This document shows positions 62,846 through 64,000 of a DNA stretch of 64,000 nt, piece by piece. The stretch's first letter is position 1. The number at the start of each line of letters is the position of its first letter. The position numbers and the translations under genes are program-made. The DNA lies in NCBI RefSeq assembly GCF_032854445.1, contig NC_088307.1:24253953-24317952 (forward strand), read 5' to 3'. Under the pieces are notes generated by a model, which was given only the letters and a program-made list of their open reading frames with translations, was not told where the DNA came from and did no database searches. The stretch is from Liolophura sinensis (taxonomy: Eukaryota > Mollusca > Polyplacophora > Chitonida > Chitonidae).

Positions 62846-63783
62846 GATCTGAGGTCTGTTTCATTCAGAGATACAGATCTGCACACTTACCTGGATCTTT
62901 GTCTTTTGGAGTGCGCAATATATCCATATGTCAGAGATGTACGTTACGAAAACATGTTTCCTTTCCATTCTACCTTCTGTTGCTAAATCTGTTTGGTTGT
63001 ATCCTAGCAGTTGCAAATATCTTGGATAGGGTTAATTTTCAAAATTTACATGGAGGAAATTTCAGATGTTTTCCTGGAATGCTTTTTCACTGTTTGTTGC
63101 TTTCATAGAGCAGAATTCAAAAGCTGCTCACTCTCCCCGCTCTGATTGGGTGGATCCAGAGAGCAAATGGCCCTGTGTTGACCAATCAACTGCGGAGATT
63201 GTTTTGGATTTTGTGCCTTGGTATGTTCAAATGTGACCAATTTTTTCTACACTAGAAAAAGAAGAACGCATATATAAAGACTATCGCTTGACTGTCGTTC
63301 ACAAAACTCACATGTATACCACACATACAATGTACAGTTTGTCATGAGAAAGTTTGAAGTTGTTACTCATAACAAATTATTCTCATGTTTAAGGTTTTGT
63401 GGACTTAAAGCAAGATCTACCTGTGCATTGTGCTTGTATTAAAACGGCATTTAATTGTTTCATCTTCATCTTAAATGCCAAGGGATTTTGAATGCATTGT
63501 ACATTGTTTTCCTGATGTGTCGTGCTTGTGCTTTGCCACATGTGATGTGAATTCCTTGTACTTTCCCAGATATATGTATATCTTGCTTGTGTTTTCCCAC
63601 TGACATGCACATGTATATCTTGCTTGTACATTCCCAGATATCTGTGTATCTTGCTTGTACTTTCCCAGATGCATGTAAATCTTGCTTGTACTATCTTGCT
63701 TTTTTAGTTATGTTGGAAGCAAAAACTACGGGAATAGGAATGAATACTTTGAGCCATCCGGAAAGAGTAGATTAAACATTTAA
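62846..63783 (+). other. MOV10L1 last intron or 3' region; terminal exon not found
   Basis: The C-terminal block expected after GNPFVLSQ in this family (a DPCF..LLEY-like segment) is not present in any frame. A phase-compatible frame with an acceptor (CTTTCATAG at about 63100-63109) runs to a stop near 63256 but shows no similarity that I recognise. A degenerate 34-37-bp repeat (TTGCTTGTACTTTCCCAGAT, then ATATGTATATC) occurs about four times at 63545-63695. Confidence 0.4.
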
Positions 63784-64000
63784 AGGAGAAGAAAACTTGA
63801 CACTACAAACAAAAGACACTATAGGCTGAAAAGAGAACATTTTTTTCTATCTGGCGGTGCCTGCTGAATAATTTTGCCATTTTTCCTCGCCATACAGGTG
63901 AAGCCTGAAAACGGCAAAACTGGCATAAATCCATCGCGTCCACCATCTTTGACACCCTGTGTTTTATGCTGGGGGTGTGTCAGTCAATGAGAGTCGTTAA
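63784..64000. mobile_element. TTAA MITE, cut by the window edge
   Basis: It starts AGGAGAAGAAAACTTGACAC right after TTAA (63780-63783) and continues with ACTATAGGCTGAAAAGAGAA, CATACAGGTGAAGCCTGAAA, and ACACCCTGTGTTTTATGCTG. It is the reverse of the element at 25579-26148. Confidence 0.8.

Noticed and set aside
62832..62960. Frame after TTCTTAG reading VRLALDLRSV as a candidate MOV10L1 exon 19
   Set aside because: The acceptor is a mutated array unit and the protein does not resemble the family's C-terminus.

Overview
This window is nuclear DNA from an animal. Coding sequence is split into short exons with GT-AG introns of hundreds to thousands of bases, and the rest is dense with tRNA-derived SINEs, Tc1/mariner elements, MITE-like elements, a Ty3/gypsy retroelement and tandem arrays. 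The SINE types and AT-rich intron style suggest a lophotrochozoan, most likely a mollusc. That placement is inference from general familiarity and was not tested.

Three host genes are recognised. (1) The first two coding exons of a TRAF-family RING E3 ligase lie on the minus strand (5003-4786 and 2172-2091); the rest of the gene runs off the left edge. (2) A complete seven-exon uridine-cytidine kinase gene (UCK type, 248 aa) lies on the minus strand from 29615 to 19188. (3) A MOV10L1-type piRNA-pathway RNA helicase lies on the plus strand, with 18 coding exons from 32255 to 62223. It carries all superfamily 1 helicase motifs and its last exon is not found in the window. UCK and MOV10L1 are head to head, about 2.6 kb apart.

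Layout: 1-5.0 kb TRAF 5' end; 6.6-8.2 kb a decayed Tc1/mariner element with long inverted repeats, abutting a 26-bp tandem array; 9.1-12.7 kb a gypsy element with an intact 5' LTR, tRNA-Pro primer site and target-site duplication, but lacking reverse transcriptase and most of its 3' LTR; 12.7-19 kb sparse sequence with SINEs and a 295-bp foldback; 19.2-29.6 kb UCK; 29.6-32.2 kb intergenic; 32.2-62.2 kb MOV10L1, whose introns hold a Tc1 element with an uninterrupted transposase frame, many SINEs and at least eight tandem arrays; 62.2-64 kb the last array and a MITE.

The most striking signal is that several tandem arrays are built from exon-intron boundaries of the genes they sit in. UCK exon 3 donor (42-bp unit, about 65 copies), UCK exon 2 donor (degenerate units), MOV10L1 exon 12 acceptor plus exon start (about 119-bp unit, about 30 copies, with a 575-bp higher-order unit), and MOV10L1 exon 18 donor (37-38-bp unit, about 17 copies) are all amplified into the adjoining intron. 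Each copy carries a splice-site-like sequence. Two more arrays begin flush with a splice site. This looks like a recurrent process in which splice junctions seed minisatellites and expand introns while leaving one frame-compatible junction at the coding edge.
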